64,000 bases of DNA from Microbacterium sp. Root553 (lineage in GTDB: Bacteria > Actinomycetota > Actinomycetes > Actinomycetales > Microbacteriaceae): positions 892,713 through 956,712 of the forward strand of contig NZ_LMFY01000001.1 in assembly GCF_001426995.1 (NCBI RefSeq), read 5' to 3'. Shown piece after piece: positions 8,468 to 17,060 of this stretch. The notes below the pieces were generated by a model. The model was not told the DNA's origin and searched no databases. It saw only the letters and a program-made list of their open reading frames with translations. Made by a program: the position numbers and the translations under genes. Each line of letters starts with the position of its first letter. The stretch's first letter is position 1.

Positions 8468-9964
8468 ATGTCTGCACTCACGGTCGACGATCGCGCCCGC
8501 TATCGGGCCAAGCCCTCCGTCCTCGACGCCCTGAAGAACCCGCGGATGCTGACGCGCGAGGTGCTGGCCGGTCTCGTCGTGGGGCTCGCCCTGATCCCCG
8601 AGGCGATCGCGTTCTCGGTGATCGCGGGCGTCGACCCGAAGGTCGGCCTGTTCTCGTCGTTCATCATGGCGGTGTCGATCGCGTTCCTCGGCGGACGCCC
8701 GGCGATGGTGACCGCCGCGACCGGAGCCGTCGCTCTCGTGATCGCCCCCGTCGCGCCGACGTATGGGATGGACTACTTCATCGCGACGGTGATCCTCGCG
8801 GGCATCTTCCAGGTGATCCTCGGGGTGCTGGGGGTCGCGAAACTCATGCGATTCATCCCCCGCAGCGTCATGGTCGGCTTCGTGAACGCGCTCGCGATCT
8901 TCGTGTTCAGCTCGCAGTTCCCGCAGCTGATCGACGTGCCGTGGCTGGTGTATCCCCTGGTCGCCCTGGGAATCCTGGTCATGATCGTGATGCCGAGGAT
9001 CACCAGGATCGTGCCGGCGCCGCTCGTGTCGGTGATCATCGTGACCGGCGTGGTGCTGACGATGGGACTCACGGTGCCGACCGTCGGCGATCAGGGCGAG
9101 CTCCCTCGCAGCCTGCCGTCACTGTTCCTGCCCGACATCCCGTTCACCTGGGAGACGTTCACGATCATCGCGCCGTTCGCGCTCGGGGTCGCGCTGGTCG
9201 GGCTCATGGAGTCGCTGCTCACCGCCAAGCTCGTCGACGAGATCACCGACACGCACTCGAACAAGACCCGCGAGTCGTGGGCGCAGGGCGTCGCGAACAT
9301 GCTGTCGGGGTTCTTCGGCGGCATGGGCGGATGCGCGGTGATCGGTCAGACGATGATCGGCGTGAAGGCATCCGGCGCCCGCACGCGCATCTCGACGTTC
9401 TGTGCCGGGATCTTCCTGTTCCTGCTGGTGGTCGTGTTCGGCGACTTCGTCGGCACGATCCCCATGGCGGCCCTCGTCGCCGTGATGATCATGGTGGCGA
9501 TCGGAGCCTTCGACTGGCATTCGGTCACGCCGTCGACCCTGAAGCGGATGCCGAAGAGCGAGACGTTCGTGATGGTGGCGACCGTCGTGCTCGTGCTGCT
9601 GACGCACAACCTCGCGATCGGCGTGGTGGGCGGCGTGCTGGTCGCCTCGGTGCTGTTCGTGCGCAGGGTCGCGCACTTCGTGTCGGTGGCGCGGACGGTC
9701 GCCGGCGACACGGTGACCTACACGGTGACCGGCGAGCTGTTCTTCGCCTCGAGCAACGACCTGACGACGCTGTTCTCGTACCCTTCCGACCCGCACTCTG
9801 TCGTTGTCGATCTGTCCGGATCGCACATCTGGGACGCGTCGACCGTCGCCGCCCTCGACGCGATCGAGACGAAGTACGCGGCCCTCGGGAAGAGCGTCGA
9901 GATCGTCGGGATGAATGAGAGCAGTCAGCGGATGCGCGGACGGTTGAGCGGCGGGTTCGAGTAG
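8468..9964 (+). CDS. SulP-family inorganic anion transporter with STAS domain
   Basis: This is a 498-residue membrane protein. Residues about 25-400 contain 10-12 hydrophobic segments of the SLC26/SulP fold, including the family-typical early stretch LAGLVVGLALIPEAIAFSVIAGVDPKVG. The C-terminal ~100 residues form a cytoplasmic STAS domain (VVVDLSGSHIWDASTVAALDAI). Members carry sulfate, bicarbonate or other anions; the substrate is not decided by sequence. It is a single gene, with a hairpin before it and a large inverted repeat after it. Confidence 0.92.
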   Translation: MSALTVDDRARYRAKPSVLDALKNPRMLTREVLAGLVVGLALIPEAIAFSVIAGVDPKVGLFSSFIMAVSIAFLGGRPAMVTAATGAVALVIAPVAPTYGMDYFIATVILAGIFQVILGVLGVAKLMRFIPRSVMVGFVNALAIFVFSSQFPQLIDVPWLVYPLVALGILVMIVMPRITRIVPAPLVSVIIVTGVVLTMGLTVPTVGDQGELPRSLPSLFLPDIPFTWETFTIIAPFALGVALVGLMESLLTAKLVDEITDTHSNKTRESWAQGVANMLSGFFGGMGGCAVIGQTMIGVKASGARTRISTFCAGIFLFLLVVVFGDFVGTIPMAALVAVMIMVAIGAFDWHSVTPSTLKRMPKSETFVMVATVVLVLLTHNLAIGVVGGVLVASVLFVRRVAHFVSVARTVAGDTVTYTVTGELFFASSNDLTTLFSYPSDPHSVVVDLSGSHIWDASTVAALDAIETKYAALGKSVEIVGMNESSQRMRGRLSGGFE

Positions 9965-9974
9965 CCCCCTGGTG

Positions 9975-10012
9975 CTCGCGATGAGTACAAGTACAATTGC
10001 ACTCATCGCGAG
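9975..10012. promoter_or_regulatory. Inverted repeat with GntR-like operator, promoter of GH127 gene
   Basis: Perfect 12-bp arms CTCGCGATGAGT and ACTCATCGCGAG enclose 14 bases. Bases 9984-10003 read AGTACAAGTACAATTGCACT, and closely related sequences lie before the DapA-family gene (20721) and before the solute-binding protein gene (31964, reverse strand). The element starts 11 bases past the sulP stop and ends 37 bases before the GH127 start. It could therefore terminate the former as well as regulate the latter. The regulator is inferred to be the GntR protein at 17060-17764. Confidence 0.65.
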
Positions 10013-10048
10013 AGGTGCCACGAGGGCACTTCGGAGAAGAGTCAGCCC

Positions 10049-12097
10049 ATGCCAGACATCCGCATCCCCTCTCCCGCCCCGGTCGGACTCACGACCCATG
10101 GCGTGCGCCGCCCGTTGCCGGTCTCGCCGGTCATCGAGCGGGGGCTCCTGCACGACTGGCACGTGCGCAACCGGGAGGTCACGCTGCCGCACGGGATCGC
10201 GATGCTCGAGGAGTACGGCACCCTCGACAACGTGCGGCGGCTCACCGGCGAATCCGATGCCGAGTTCCGCGGAATGCTCTTCGCCGACTCCGACATCTAT
10301 AAGACGCTCGAGGCGGCGGCCTGGGAACTCGGTCGCGACGGCGATGACGGCATCCGTGCGTTCTTCGATCGGACCGTCGCACTCATCGAGCGCGCACAGC
10401 AGGAAGACGGCTACCTCGACTCGGCCTATCTGGAGCGCGAGGACCGGCAGCCGTGGACGGACTTCGCCCAGGGACACGAGCTCTACTGCCTCGGCCACCT
10501 GATCCAGGCGGCGGTCGGGGCGCATCGGGCGCTCGGCGACGACCGGCTGCTGCGCGTCGCCGAGCGATTCACCGACCATGTCGTGGCCCGCATGGGCGCC
10601 GACGATGCGGTGGAGTACTGCGGACATCCGCTGATCGAGGCGGCGCTCGTCGAGCTGTACCGCACCACGGGTTCCTCGGGGGCGCTCGACCTGGCCTCCT
10701 CCTTCATCCGTCGACGCGGTTCCGGGTTCCTCGGCGGGGTGATCTTCGGCGCCCCCTACTACCAGGACGAGCAGCCGGCCCTGCAGGCCACCAGGATGCG
10801 CGGGCACGCGGTGCGCGCGCTCTACCTGAACCAGGGCATCACCGACCTGTACCTCGAGACCGGCGAGACGCAGATGCTCGACGTGATGCGCATCCAGTGG
10901 GATGACATGGTGTCGCGCCGCTCGTACATCACCGGCGGCACCGGCGCCCGACACGAGGACGAGGCGTTCGGCGACGCTTTCGAGCTGCCGCCCGATCGCG
11001 CGTACGCCGAGACCTGCGCAGGGGTGGCTCTCTTCGGATGGGCCTGGCGCATGTACCTGGCGACCGGCGACGTCTCCTGCATGGATGTCGCCGAGACCGC
11101 CCTCTACAACGTCGTCGCGGCCGGCATCTCGACCCGCGGCGACTCGTTCACCTACGTCAATCCGCTGCAGGTGCGCGACGAGCATCTGCACGGCGGCGAT
11201 GCCCCGCCGGCCCGCCGTCGGTGGTTCAGCTGCGCCTGCTGCCCGCCCAACCTCATGCGCACGTTCGCGGCCCTCGAGAGCCACCTCGGCGCCGAGCGCC
11301 CCGACGGGCTCGACATCGTCCTCTACGCATCGGCCACCCTGCAGGCGCACGGCGCGACGGTGACGATCGACACCGCGTACCCCGCCGACGGCCGCGTACG
11401 CATCAGCGTCGACGGAGACGCCGCTGACGGATGCCGCAGGCTCGCCCTGCGTGTACCGGGCTGGGCGGCCGGGCGCCCGCTGACCCTGCGCCGCGACGGC
11501 GCAGCGGCCGGTGCGGTGGATGCGGTGGATGCGGTGGATGCGGTCGATGCGGTCGATGCGGTCGGTGCGGTCGGTGGAGTGGATGCGGTGGTCGGCACGG
11601 TGGACGCGGTGGACGCGGTCGTCGAAGACGGGTGGATCGTCGTCGACGACGCGCTCGTCGACGGCACCGTGCTCGAGCTAGCCCTGCCGGTCGAGATCGA
11701 CGTCATCCATCCGCATCCGCGCATCGACGCCGTGCGCGGAACCGTGGCCGTGCGCCGCGGGCCTGTCGTCTACTGCGCGGTCGGCGACGTCGACGGCCTG
11801 CTCGTCGACGAACGGGAACTCGCGGCAGGGGCCGCTGTAGTTGTCACTCCTGCCGACGCTGCTACCGCCACCGCGACCGAGGGCGATGGCGACGCCGAGG
11901 CCGCGGGCGAGGCGCCGGGTCTGCTCGGCCCCCGCGTGAGGATCGCCGCGCACCGGATGTCGACCGTCGCGCGGCCGCTGTACACCCGCGGGGCCGAGGA
12001 ACCGGCATCCGAGCCGACCACCGTCGAGCTGCGTCCGTTCGCCGAGTACGACGGCGGCGCCTCGATGCGGGTCTGGATGCCGACCTCGACGGCCTGA
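10049..12097 (+). CDS. GH127 beta-L-arabinofuranosidase
   Basis: This is a 682-residue cytoplasmic glycoside hydrolase without a signal peptide. GH127 enzymes such as Bifidobacterium longum HypBA1 remove beta-L-arabinofuranose, including from hydroxyproline-linked arabinans of plant extensins. The catalytic set is intact: acid/base Glu305 (in HEDEAF), zinc ligands Glu321 and Cys323 (YAETC), and Cys397 (nucleophile) plus Cys398 in CACCPPN. The spacing matches HypBA1 Glu322, Glu338, Cys340, Cys417 and Cys418. It is convergent with the hydroxyproline operon, and its promoter carries the shared operator. A 9-base minisatellite (11515-11620) inserts an Ala-Val-Asp-rich stretch in the C-terminal beta domain. 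Confidence 0.92.
   Translation: MPDIRIPSPAPVGLTTHGVRRPLPVSPVIERGLLHDWHVRNREVTLPHGIAMLEEYGTLDNVRRLTGESDAEFRGMLFADSDIYKTLEAAAWELGRDGDDGIRAFFDRTVALIERAQQEDGYLDSAYLEREDRQPWTDFAQGHELYCLGHLIQAAVGAHRALGDDRLLRVAERFTDHVVARMGADDAVEYCGHPLIEAALVELYRTTGSSGALDLASSFIRRRGSGFLGGVIFGAPYYQDEQPALQATRMRGHAVRALYLNQGITDLYLETGETQMLDVMRIQWDDMVSRRSYITGGTGARHEDEAFGDAFELPPDRAYAETCAGVALFGWAWRMYLATGDVSCMDVAETALYNVVAAGISTRGDSFTYVNPLQVRDEHLHGGDAPPARRRWFSCACCPPNLMRTFAALESHLGAERPDGLDIVLYASATLQAHGATVTIDTAYPADGRVRISVDGDAADGCRRLALRVPGWAAGRPLTLRRDGAAAGAVDAVDAVDAVDAVDAVGAVGGVDAVVGTVDAVDAVVEDGWIVVDDALVDGTVLELALPVEIDVIHPHPRIDAVRGTVAVRRGPVVYCAVGDVDGLLVDERELAAGAAVVVTPADAATATATEGDGDAEAAGEAPGLLGPRVRIAAHRMSTVARPLYTRGAEEPASEPTTVELRPFAEYDGGASMRVWMPTSTA
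11515..11620 (+). repeat. In-frame 9-base minisatellite inside GH127
   Basis: The unit GCGGTGGAT and close variants (GCGGTCGAT, GCGGTGGAC, GCGGTCGGT) are repeated about ten times, encoding an AVD/AVG-rich segment around residues 490-525. Because the unit is a multiple of three, copy-number change would preserve the frame. It lies downstream of all catalytic residues. Confidence 0.85.
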
Positions 12098-12134
12098 CCG
12101 CGCAGCCGGCCCGGTGCGGGGTGGGCGCGGTGCG

Positions 12135-12531
12135 GTGCGGGGTCGAAAACGCACCGGAAACGGCCGAGACGGATGCGGAAGTGACCCCGGACCCGTGACA
12201 GATGCGAAAGTGACCCCGGGACCACGGGGGACCACACGGGCCGGATCGCGGAGCGGGGTCGAAAACGCACCGGATCACGGTGCGGGGTCGAAAGCGCACC
12301 GGAAACGGCCGAGACGGATGCGAAAGTGACCCCGCACCCCGGCAGATGCGAAAGTGACCCCGCACGCGGGAGACCAGACACCGGATCGCGGTGCGGGGTC
12401 GAAAACGCACCGGATCACGGTGCGAGGTCAAAAACGCACCGGAAACAGCCGGGACGGATGCGAAAGTGACCCCGCACCCCGGACCGATGCGAAAGTGACC
12501 CCGCCCCGGGACAGATGCGAAAGTGACCCCG
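12135..12531. repeat. REP-like array of two inverted repeat units between convergent genes
   Basis: There are five copies of unit A (GTGCGGGGTCGAAAACGCAC, near 12135, 12251, 12280, 12391 and 12420) and seven of unit B (GATGCGAAAGTGACCCCG, near 12172, 12201, 12317, 12345, 12457, 12486 and 12514). The reverse complement of B begins GGGGTC and contains CGCA, as A does, so A and B are inverted relatives able to pair. The array fills nearly the whole 440 bases between the GH127 stop and the aldehyde dehydrogenase stop. No gene is supported there. A role in bidirectional termination or mRNA end protection is likely. Confidence 0.85.
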
Positions 12532-12537
12532 CCCGGG

Positions 12538-14007
12538 TCAGGGCAGGATCAGGATGCCGTCGACGCGCCGCACGATGCCGAGGGGGTTGCCCTCCTTGAG
12601 CGCATCCGGCAGCAGCCCCTCGGGCACGTTCTGGTAGGCGACGGGACGCAGGAACCGGGTGATCGCGGCCATGCCCACCGACGTCGTGCCGACCGCTGTC
12701 GTGGCGGGGTACGGTCCGCCGTGCTGCTGCGCCCAGGTCACCGAGACGCCGGTCGGCCACTGGTTCCAGAGCACACGCCCTGCCCGCTCCGACAGCTTGG
12801 GGAGCAGGTCGACCGCGATCTCGTCGTCATCCTCCCCGATGATCGTGGCCGTCAGCTGCCCCTCGAGCAGATCGGCGAACTCGAGCAGCTCGCTCTCGTC
12901 GTCGTAGGTCACGACGAGCGCCGCGGGTCCGAACATCTCGCTCATCAGGGTGTCCATGTCGGCGCGCAGCGTCTCGCTCGACGCGGCGAACAGCACGGCC
13001 GACGGCGCCTGGGCGTCCGACGCATCGTCCGGCGCCGCGGCGAGCGTGCGCACGCCGTCGACGGCGCGGGTCGAGGCCACCGCGTCGCGGAAGCCGCTCT
13101 CGATGCCGCCGTTCAGCAACGGCGTCGCGGCCGGCAGCTGCTGCGCTTCGAGCTCTGCGACGATCGCCGACCCCGCGGGCGCGAAGAGCACCCCCGGCTT
13201 GGTGCACAGCTGTCCGGCGCTGCCGGTGACCGAGGCGACGAAGTCGCGGGCGATCCCGGCGGCATCCCGCTCTGCCGCGCGCTTCGTGACGAACGCGGGG
13301 TTCGTGCTGCCGAGCTCGCCGTAGAACGGGATGGGCTCGGGGCGCGACGCGGCGATGTCGAACAGCGCGCGCCCTCCCCTGACCGATCCGGTGAAGGCGG
13401 CGGCCTTGACCCCGGGGGCGCGCAGCGCACGCACACCGGCCTCGGTGCCGTGGATCGTCTGGAAGAGTCCCTCGGGCGCACCGGCGGCCGCGAGAGCCGC
13501 CACGACGACATCGGTGGTCGCATCGGAGAGCTCGGGGTGCCCGGGGTGGGCTTTGAGCACCACGGCGTTGCCTGCGGCGAGCGCACTCGCGGTGTCGCCC
13601 CCGGCCACGGAGAACGCGAAGGGGAAGTTGCTCGCCGCGAACACGAGCGTCGTGCCGACGGGCTCGAGCTGACGACGCAGGTCGGGGCGCGGGGCCCCCA
13701 TCGGCCACTCGGCGTCGGCGTGGTCGATGCGCGCGTCGAGCCAGAGCCCTTCGGGCAGCATCTCGGCGAACATGCGCAGCTGGAAGCTGGTGCGACGCAG
13801 CTCACCCCGCAGGCGCGCCTCGGCGAGGTGCGTCTCGCGCTGCGCGAGCGGGATCAGCTCGTCGGCGTGCTGGTCGAGAGCATCCGCCACGGCGTCGAGC
13901 GCCCGCGCACGATCGGCGATGGTGGCGCGCTTCCACTGTTCGGACGCGCGGCCTGCGCGATCGATGATCTGGTCGACGCGGTCGTCGGATGTGTCGTGCA
14001 AGGTCAT
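12538..14007 (-). CDS. Aldehyde dehydrogenase, 2-oxoglutarate semialdehyde type
   Basis: This is a 489-residue NAD(P)-dependent dehydrogenase. The catalytic Cys lies in GSAGQLCTKPG and the general-base Glu in PFYGELGSTNP; cofactor and oxyanion regions (LVFAASNFPFAFSVAGGD, FTGSVRGG) match the 2,5-dioxovalerate/2-oxoglutarate semialdehyde dehydrogenase branch. It should oxidise 2-oxoglutarate semialdehyde to 2-oxoglutarate, the last step of hydroxyproline breakdown. The start ATG at 14007 overlaps the upstream oxidoreductase stop by 4 bases, with AGGAGG just before it. It is the last gene of the hydroxyproline operon and runs into the REP-like array. Confidence 0.9.
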   Translation of the reverse strand: MTLHDTSDDRVDQIIDRAGRASEQWKRATIADRARALDAVADALDQHADELIPLAQRETHLAEARLRGELRRTSFQLRMFAEMLPEGLWLDARIDHADAEWPMGAPRPDLRRQLEPVGTTLVFAASNFPFAFSVAGGDTASALAAGNAVVLKAHPGHPELSDATTDVVVAALAAAGAPEGLFQTIHGTEAGVRALRAPGVKAAAFTGSVRGGRALFDIAASRPEPIPFYGELGSTNPAFVTKRAAERDAAGIARDFVASVTGSAGQLCTKPGVLFAPAGSAIVAELEAQQLPAATPLLNGGIESGFRDAVASTRAVDGVRTLAAAPDDASDAQAPSAVLFAASSETLRADMDTLMSEMFGPAALVVTYDDESELLEFADLLEGQLTATIIGEDDDEIAVDLLPKLSERAGRVLWNQWPTGVSVTWAQQHGGPYPATTAVGTTSVGMAAITRFLRPVAYQNVPEGLLPDALKEGNPLGIVRRVDGILILP

Positions 14008-15503
14008 GACTCCTCCTGGTTCGGATGGTGCGGCACGAGCGAGGCGAGGTCGCCCAGCGAGACGGGCACGCCCACCTGTCGATTGGTCAAGGATTCGAGG
14101 GCTGCGGCATCGACGTCGCCGCCGGTGCCGGTCGCGACGAGCTTCGAGAGGGCGAATCCGCACACCCTCCCCTGGCAGAGCCCCATGCCGGGTCTGGCGG
14201 TGACCCGCACGTCGCGTGCGTCGTCGGCGCGCAGCGCATCGACGGCGTCGGTCACCTCGGCGGCGGTGACCTCTTCGCAGCGGCAGATGTGGGTCTCGGG
14301 GGTCAGCCACTGGTCCCAGGCGGCGGGAACGGGGCTGGCTCGGTGCATGCCGATCGCGAAGCGCCGGCCGCGCTGCAGGCGTCGACGATGCCGCGCCATC
14401 GTCCGTGCGTCGGTGGGCGCGCCGAGGTCGCGTGCGACGGCGGATCCGACGAGCTCGCCCTCGGCGCACGATGCGACGGCTCCGCTGATGCCGGTGACCT
14501 CGCCCGCGGCGAAGACGAGCGGATCGGAGGCGCGCAGGTCGTCGTCGACATCGATCACGAGCGATCCGTCGACGTCGATGCGGGTGCGCAGCCCGAGTCC
14601 GACCGCGAGTTCGAGCTGCGGGGTGAATCCCCAACCGAACGCGACGAGGTCGGCGGCGACGGTGCGCGACGAACCGGGGCGGATGCGGCCTTCGCCGTCG
14701 ACGCGCGACAGCTCGACCTCGCTCACGCGACCGCTGCCGCGGACGGCACTGATCACGGTGCGTGTGCGGAAGGGCACGCGATGGCGCAGGAAGGTGGTGG
14801 CGTACCCGACGCCCTCCCACAGCTTGCCCGGCTCCTGCAGCGCGCGCAGCGGCGTCGCTGCCCAGCGCGTGAGCGCGTTGGCGTCGACCACCTCGACGAC
14901 CTCGACTCCGGCCTCGGCGAGCCCTGCGGCGACCGAGAGCAGGAAGGGTCCGGTGCCCGCGACCACCGCACGGCGTCCGGCGCGCACCTGGTTCGCCTTC
15001 AGCATCGCCTGCACGCCTCCGGCGGCCATCACCCCGGGCAGCGTCCACCCGGGAACGGGCAGCTGCCGGTCGTACGCTCCGGTCGCGATCACGAGTCGTC
15101 GCGCCCACGTGGTCCGCTCGGCGTGCGGCAGGGTGTCGGTGCCGCTCACCGCGCTCGTGCGCAGGGCGACCCGGTCGCCGTAGCCGTCGGTGCGCCACAC
15201 CTGCCGCCCGGCGAGATGCCGGAGGCGGCCCGATGCCACGGCGGCCGACAGCCGATCGCGCAGGTCGGTGTAGTGACGCCAGTGGTGATGGCCGGTGCTC
15301 TCGGGCGCGGTGAAGGCGTCGCGATGACGCTCATCAGGGTGCCGCCAGTACTGGCCGCCGGTCTGGCGTCCGGCATCGATCAGCACGACCCGCAGCCCGT
15401 GCTCGGCGGCGACGACCGCCGCGCTCAGCCCGGCCGGGCCCGCACCGACCACCGCGACATCGGCGGGCGCGGTCTCGGTCGTCGAGTCGGTCCACTCAGC
15501 CAT
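14004..15503 (-). CDS. D-hydroxyproline dehydrogenase subunit, FAD/NAD-binding with [2Fe-2S] domain
   Basis: This is a 499-residue flavoprotein of the HcnB/sarcosine oxidase alpha-like group. It has an N-terminal FAD Rossmann motif (VAVVGAGPAGLSAAVVAAEHGLRVVLID, residues ~18-45), a central second nucleotide motif (VVAGTGPFLLSVAAGLAEAG), and a C-terminal BFD-type cluster with CRCEE and CQGRVC cysteines. With the two following subunits it matches the hetero-oligomeric dehydrogenases that oxidise cis-4-hydroxy-D-proline in Pseudomonas aeruginosa. It overlaps the [2Fe-2S] subunit by 8 bases and the aldehyde dehydrogenase by 4. Confidence 0.88.
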   Translation of the reverse strand: MAEWTDSTTETAPADVAVVGAGPAGLSAAVVAAEHGLRVVLIDAGRQTGGQYWRHPDERHRDAFTAPESTGHHHWRHYTDLRDRLSAAVASGRLRHLAGRQVWRTDGYGDRVALRTSAVSGTDTLPHAERTTWARRLVIATGAYDRQLPVPGWTLPGVMAAGGVQAMLKANQVRAGRRAVVAGTGPFLLSVAAGLAEAGVEVVEVVDANALTRWAATPLRALQEPGKLWEGVGYATTFLRHRVPFRTRTVISAVRGSGRVSEVELSRVDGEGRIRPGSSRTVAADLVAFGWGFTPQLELAVGLGLRTRIDVDGSLVIDVDDDLRASDPLVFAAGEVTGISGAVASCAEGELVGSAVARDLGAPTDARTMARHRRRLQRGRRFAIGMHRASPVPAAWDQWLTPETHICRCEEVTAAEVTDAVDALRADDARDVRVTARPGMGLCQGRVCGFALSKLVATGTGGDVDAAALESLTNRQVGVPVSLGDLASLVPHHPNQEES

Positions 15504-15897
15504 GCGAGTCCTCCGGATGCGGCGACGCCGGGTGCGCCGGGGTCGACGCGGGGCGCGGCAGCGCCGACGCGGGACGCACCTCCGCCTCCGCCTCCGCCTC
15601 CGCGGGAGCCGACAGCGTCAGCGGCAACGTCAGCGGCAGCGGCTCGTCGGGATCGGCGCTGCGCACGTCCTGCCCCTCGCACGCCTCGACGAGACAGGCG
15701 CGCTGACTGCGTGCGCCGTCGACCGTGACGAGGCAGTCGAAGCACACCCCGATGCCGCAGAAGAGCCCGCGGGGAGCGCGGTCCCTGCGAGTCGTGCGCC
15801 ACGAGACGATCCCCGCGTCCGCGAGGGCGGCACCGACCGTCTGCCCAGGGATGAAGGGCACGGGGGCGCCGTCGAACTGCAGGCTGGTGCGGGTCAT
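15496..15897 (-). CDS. (2Fe-2S)-binding subunit of D-hydroxyproline dehydrogenase
   Basis: This is a 133-residue HcnA-like ferredoxin subunit. The cluster-binding cysteines are in CGIGVCFDC and RACL, about residues 47-69, after the typical opening TSLQFDGAPVPFIPGQTVGAAL. It would pass electrons between the two flavin subunits. The C-terminal 50 residues are unusual: a Glu-Ala repeat encoded by CTCCGC-type hexamers (about 15582-15602), then a Pro/Ala/His-rich tail. The longer reading from 16041 has no family character. Starts and stops overlap both neighbours, indicating a tightly coupled complex. Confidence 0.88.
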   Translation of the reverse strand: MTRTSLQFDGAPVPFIPGQTVGAALADAGIVSWRTTRRDRAPRGLFCGIGVCFDCLVTVDGARSQRACLVEACEGQDVRSADPDEPLPLTLPLTLSAPAEAEAEAEVRPASALPRPASTPAHPASPHPEDSHG

Positions 15898-17060
15898 GCG
15901 GCGACGAGCCCTTCGAGTCGATCGGGGCGGAAGGCGGTCAGGTCGAGATCGGTCGCCTCCGACCGCAGCGCCTGCGACAGCAGCTTGCCCGTGCCGACCG
16001 AGAGGCCGACTCCGGCGCCCTCGTGCCCGGCCGCGTGCCACAGGCCCGGCAGTCGCGCATCCTCGCCGATGGCCGGCAGGTGGTCGGGGCAGTACGGGCG
16101 GAATCCGGAGTAGGCGCGCTGCACGCCCACATCACGCAGCGCCGGGAACAGACCGAGCCCGCTCGCGGCGATGCGTGCGACGGCGTCGGCCGAGAACGAC
16201 CGGTCGAACCCGACGCGTTCGCGGCTGGCGCCGAGCAGGATCGTGCCGCTCGGGGTGCCCTCGACGACGGGCGAGACCTGCAGCCCGGCATCCGAACTCG
16301 CGACATCGCCGACGTACTCCGCGGCGTAGACCTTGTGGTGCACCGTGATCGGCACCGGCTCGGTGACGAGCACGAACCCGCGTCGGGGCAGCACCGGCAG
16401 GTGCACGCCGGCGAGGGCGGCGAGCTCACCGCTCCAGGGCCCTGCGCAGTTCACGACGGCGCCGGCCGAGATGCGGCCGATCGAGGTGTCGACTCCCACG
16501 GCACGGCCGTGATCGGTGCGGATGCCGTGCACCGCCGTCCTGGTGTGCAGCTCGGCGCCGTGCGCGATCGCGAGGCGCAGGAGGTGGTGGGTGGCCAGCA
16601 GCGGCTGCACCTGCGCATCGTCGGGGTAGAACGCGCCGCCGACGAGAGCGGGGTTGATGTAGGGCTCGACCTCGCGCAGCCCGGGGTTGCCGTCGATGAT
16701 CTCGGCGCGGATGCCGAGCTCGCGCTGATGCCCCACGAGCGCGGTCAGTCCCGCCATGCTCGCGGCACTGCCGGCGACGACGAGACCGCCCTTGGACTCG
16801 AACTCCCACAGGGCGGCGTGCTCGGCGAGGTCTTCGCGCCACACCCGCTGCGAATACAGCGACAGCTCGAGCTCGGGGCCGACCTCCTTGTCGGAGACGA
16901 GGATGTTGCCCTCGCACCGACTGCTCGTGCCCGAGGCGATCGACCCGCGCTCGACGACGATCGTCCGCAGGCCCGCGGCCGCGGCGAAGTAGGCCGTCGC
17001 GGCACCGACGACTCCCGCCCCGACGACGACGACGTCGGCGCGCGCTGTCGATGAGCCCAC
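15894..17060 (-). CDS. FAD-dependent oxidoreductase (DAO family), D-hydroxyproline dehydrogenase catalytic subunit
   Basis: This is a 388-residue D-amino-acid-oxidase-fold protein. The N-terminal FAD motif is VVVGAGVVGAATAYFAAAAGL (residues 11-31); the C-terminal FAD contact region includes AAGHEGAGVGLSVGTGKLL. Within this operon it should oxidise cis-4-hydroxy-D-proline to pyrroline-4-hydroxy-2-carboxylate, handing electrons to the iron-sulfur and alpha subunits. It starts with GTG at 17060, sharing one base with the stop of the GntR gene (TAGTG), so translation is coupled. A sarcosine or glycine oxidase role is the main alternative. Confidence 0.88.
   Translation of the reverse strand: MGSSTARADVVVVGAGVVGAATAYFAAAAGLRTIVVERGSIASGTSSRCEGNILVSDKEVGPELELSLYSQRVWREDLAEHAALWEFESKGGLVVAGSAASMAGLTALVGHQRELGIRAEIIDGNPGLREVEPYINPALVGGAFYPDDAQVQPLLATHHLLRLAIAHGAELHTRTAVHGIRTDHGRAVGVDTSIGRISAGAVVNCAGPWSGELAALAGVHLPVLPRRGFVLVTEPVPITVHHKVYAAEYVGDVASSDAGLQVSPVVEGTPSGTILLGASRERVGFDRSFSADAVARIAASGLGLFPALRDVGVQRAYSGFRPYCPDHLPAIGEDARLPGLWHAAGHEGAGVGLSVGTGKLLSQALRSEATDLDLTAFRPDRLEGLVAA

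Noticed and set aside
9975..10012. Simple terminator of sulP only
   Set aside because: The hairpin could stop transcription, but its centre matches two other promoter sites, so a regulatory role explains more. I kept it as an operator.
12523..15183. Large plus-strand reading frame opposite the aldehyde dehydrogenase and oxidoreductase
   Set aside because: It is an antisense frame typical of high-GC DNA; the minus strand has clear catalytic motifs and overlapping starts.
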